Of a DNA stretch of 64,000 nt, positions 63,563-64,000 are shown piece by piece. Made by a program: the position numbers and the translations under genes. The notes beneath the pieces are model-generated. The model was not told the origin of the DNA, made no database searches, and saw only the letters and a list, made by a program, of their open reading frames with translations. Source of the stretch: Bremia lactucae (Eukaryota; Oomycota; Peronosporomycetes; Peronosporales; Peronosporaceae); NCBI RefSeq assembly GCF_004359215.1, contig NC_090623.1, forward strand, positions 182,424 through 246,423, in the 5' to 3' direction. Every line of letters begins with the position of its first letter. Position 1 is the first letter of the stretch.

Positions 63563-64000
63563 ATGAGTACATTCGGGGCGCGCACGTCGCCACAGTGGAC
63601 CATGACAACAATGATGAAGAATAGCGGCATCACGGAAGATGTCCAGCAGCACTTGGTACGCGTGTACGCGACTTTAGCAGCCTGTGTGCTTTCAGCAATG
63701 CTGAGCTCGGCCGTCACTCTAATGTTTGGCCCCGAGCGCTTCGCCTTTGTGGGCTCGTCGTTTGCGGCAACTCTGGGATCCATATGGCTTTATATGGAGC
63801 CCACACAGAACTTTAAGAGGCGCTTTGCTATCCTAATGGCGATTGCAGCATCCATGGGCCTCACCGTGTCCACCCTCGTGGCTGTGGTGATTCAAGTCGA
63901 TTCCAGCATCCTAGTTTCAGCCCTGTGAGACTCTTTCGAGAATTATCGAAATGATCAGTTCGAGGCTACTAACAATCGTTTCGTACATCACAGACTCTTG
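63563..64000 (+). CDS. Bax-inhibitor-1-like membrane protein (5' part, one intron)
   Basis: Exon 1 starts at ATG 63563 (AAAAAGATGAG) and gives MSTFGARTSPQWTMTTMM, then TEDVQQHLVRVYATLAACVL, the typical BI-1/TMBIM beginning (S-T-Q-x-H-L-x-K-V-Y). Three hydrophobic segments follow (residues ~32-52, 56-76 and 88-113). The apparent TGA at 63926 is intronic: GTGAGA donor at 63925, TACTAAC branch point at 63967-63973, CAG acceptor at 63991-63993 (69-nt intron). Exon 2 starts at 63994 with ACTCTTG, giving the family's A-L-L-L run. BI-1 proteins sit in the ER membrane, leak calcium and restrain stress-induced cell death. The gene continues beyond the window. Confidence 0.85.

Overview
The window looks like repeat-dense nuclear DNA of a Peronosporales-type oomycete (Phytophthora or downy mildew). 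The evidence is a START-like plus FYVE-type fusion protein, a PLAC8 protein, a Bax-inhibitor-1 gene split by a 69-nt intron with a perfect TACTAAC branch point, and several families of oomycete-style Ty3/gypsy elements. The assignment to oomycetes is an inference from protein families and gene structure; I cannot name the species.

Only three host genes are convincing. A PLAC8-family membrane protein (40023-40640, +) and a START-like/FYVE protein (40813-43011, -) converge tail to tail in a 6.4-kb low-repeat island (about 38.0-44.4 kb). The first exon of a Bax-inhibitor-1-like gene (63563-63924, +) lies at the right edge, with its second exon starting at 63994 and running off the window. LTR debris ends about 136 bp before its start codon.

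Most of the rest is nested, broken LTR retrotransposon sequence. From left to right: the 3' end of a + element (1-1812); a LTR-B element shell on the - strand that contains a 100-N gap (2901-5234); a 2.45-kb block (5736-8183) repeated almost exactly at 20303-22749; a - strand element H (8751-20302) whose gag is interrupted by a complete + strand insertion G1 (11912-18793); element I (gag and protease only, 21930-24720); a Mutator-like transposase relic (24730-25620); element J (-, 26335-30860); element F (-, 30861-36590), with a tandem 39-codon repeat; fragment K and a solo LTR (36640-38028). After the gene island come LTR-C-like sequence, several very old - strand elements (44.5-55.4 kb), a Ty1/copia relic (51.1-52.0 kb), and + strand and inverted RT/RNase H fragments with perfect fold-back hairpins (55.97-60.68 kb). 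A - strand LTR-B element (60690-63016) closes this stretch.

The most unusual feature is an additional protein-coding region on the strand opposite to gag-pol, between the integrase and the 3' LTR. I see it in seven element copies (1-1522, 16629-18303, 3563-4947, 31159-32762, 46138-47460, 48230-49470, 52060-53640). Where readable it has an acidic Ser-rich N-terminus with a VDY motif, a middle domain, and a C-terminal coiled coil. It overlaps the pol chromodomain on the other strand. No element in the window is intact: all carry frameshifts, stops or deletions. I found no tRNA, rRNA or CRISPR array. Element boundaries inside degenerate regions are approximate.
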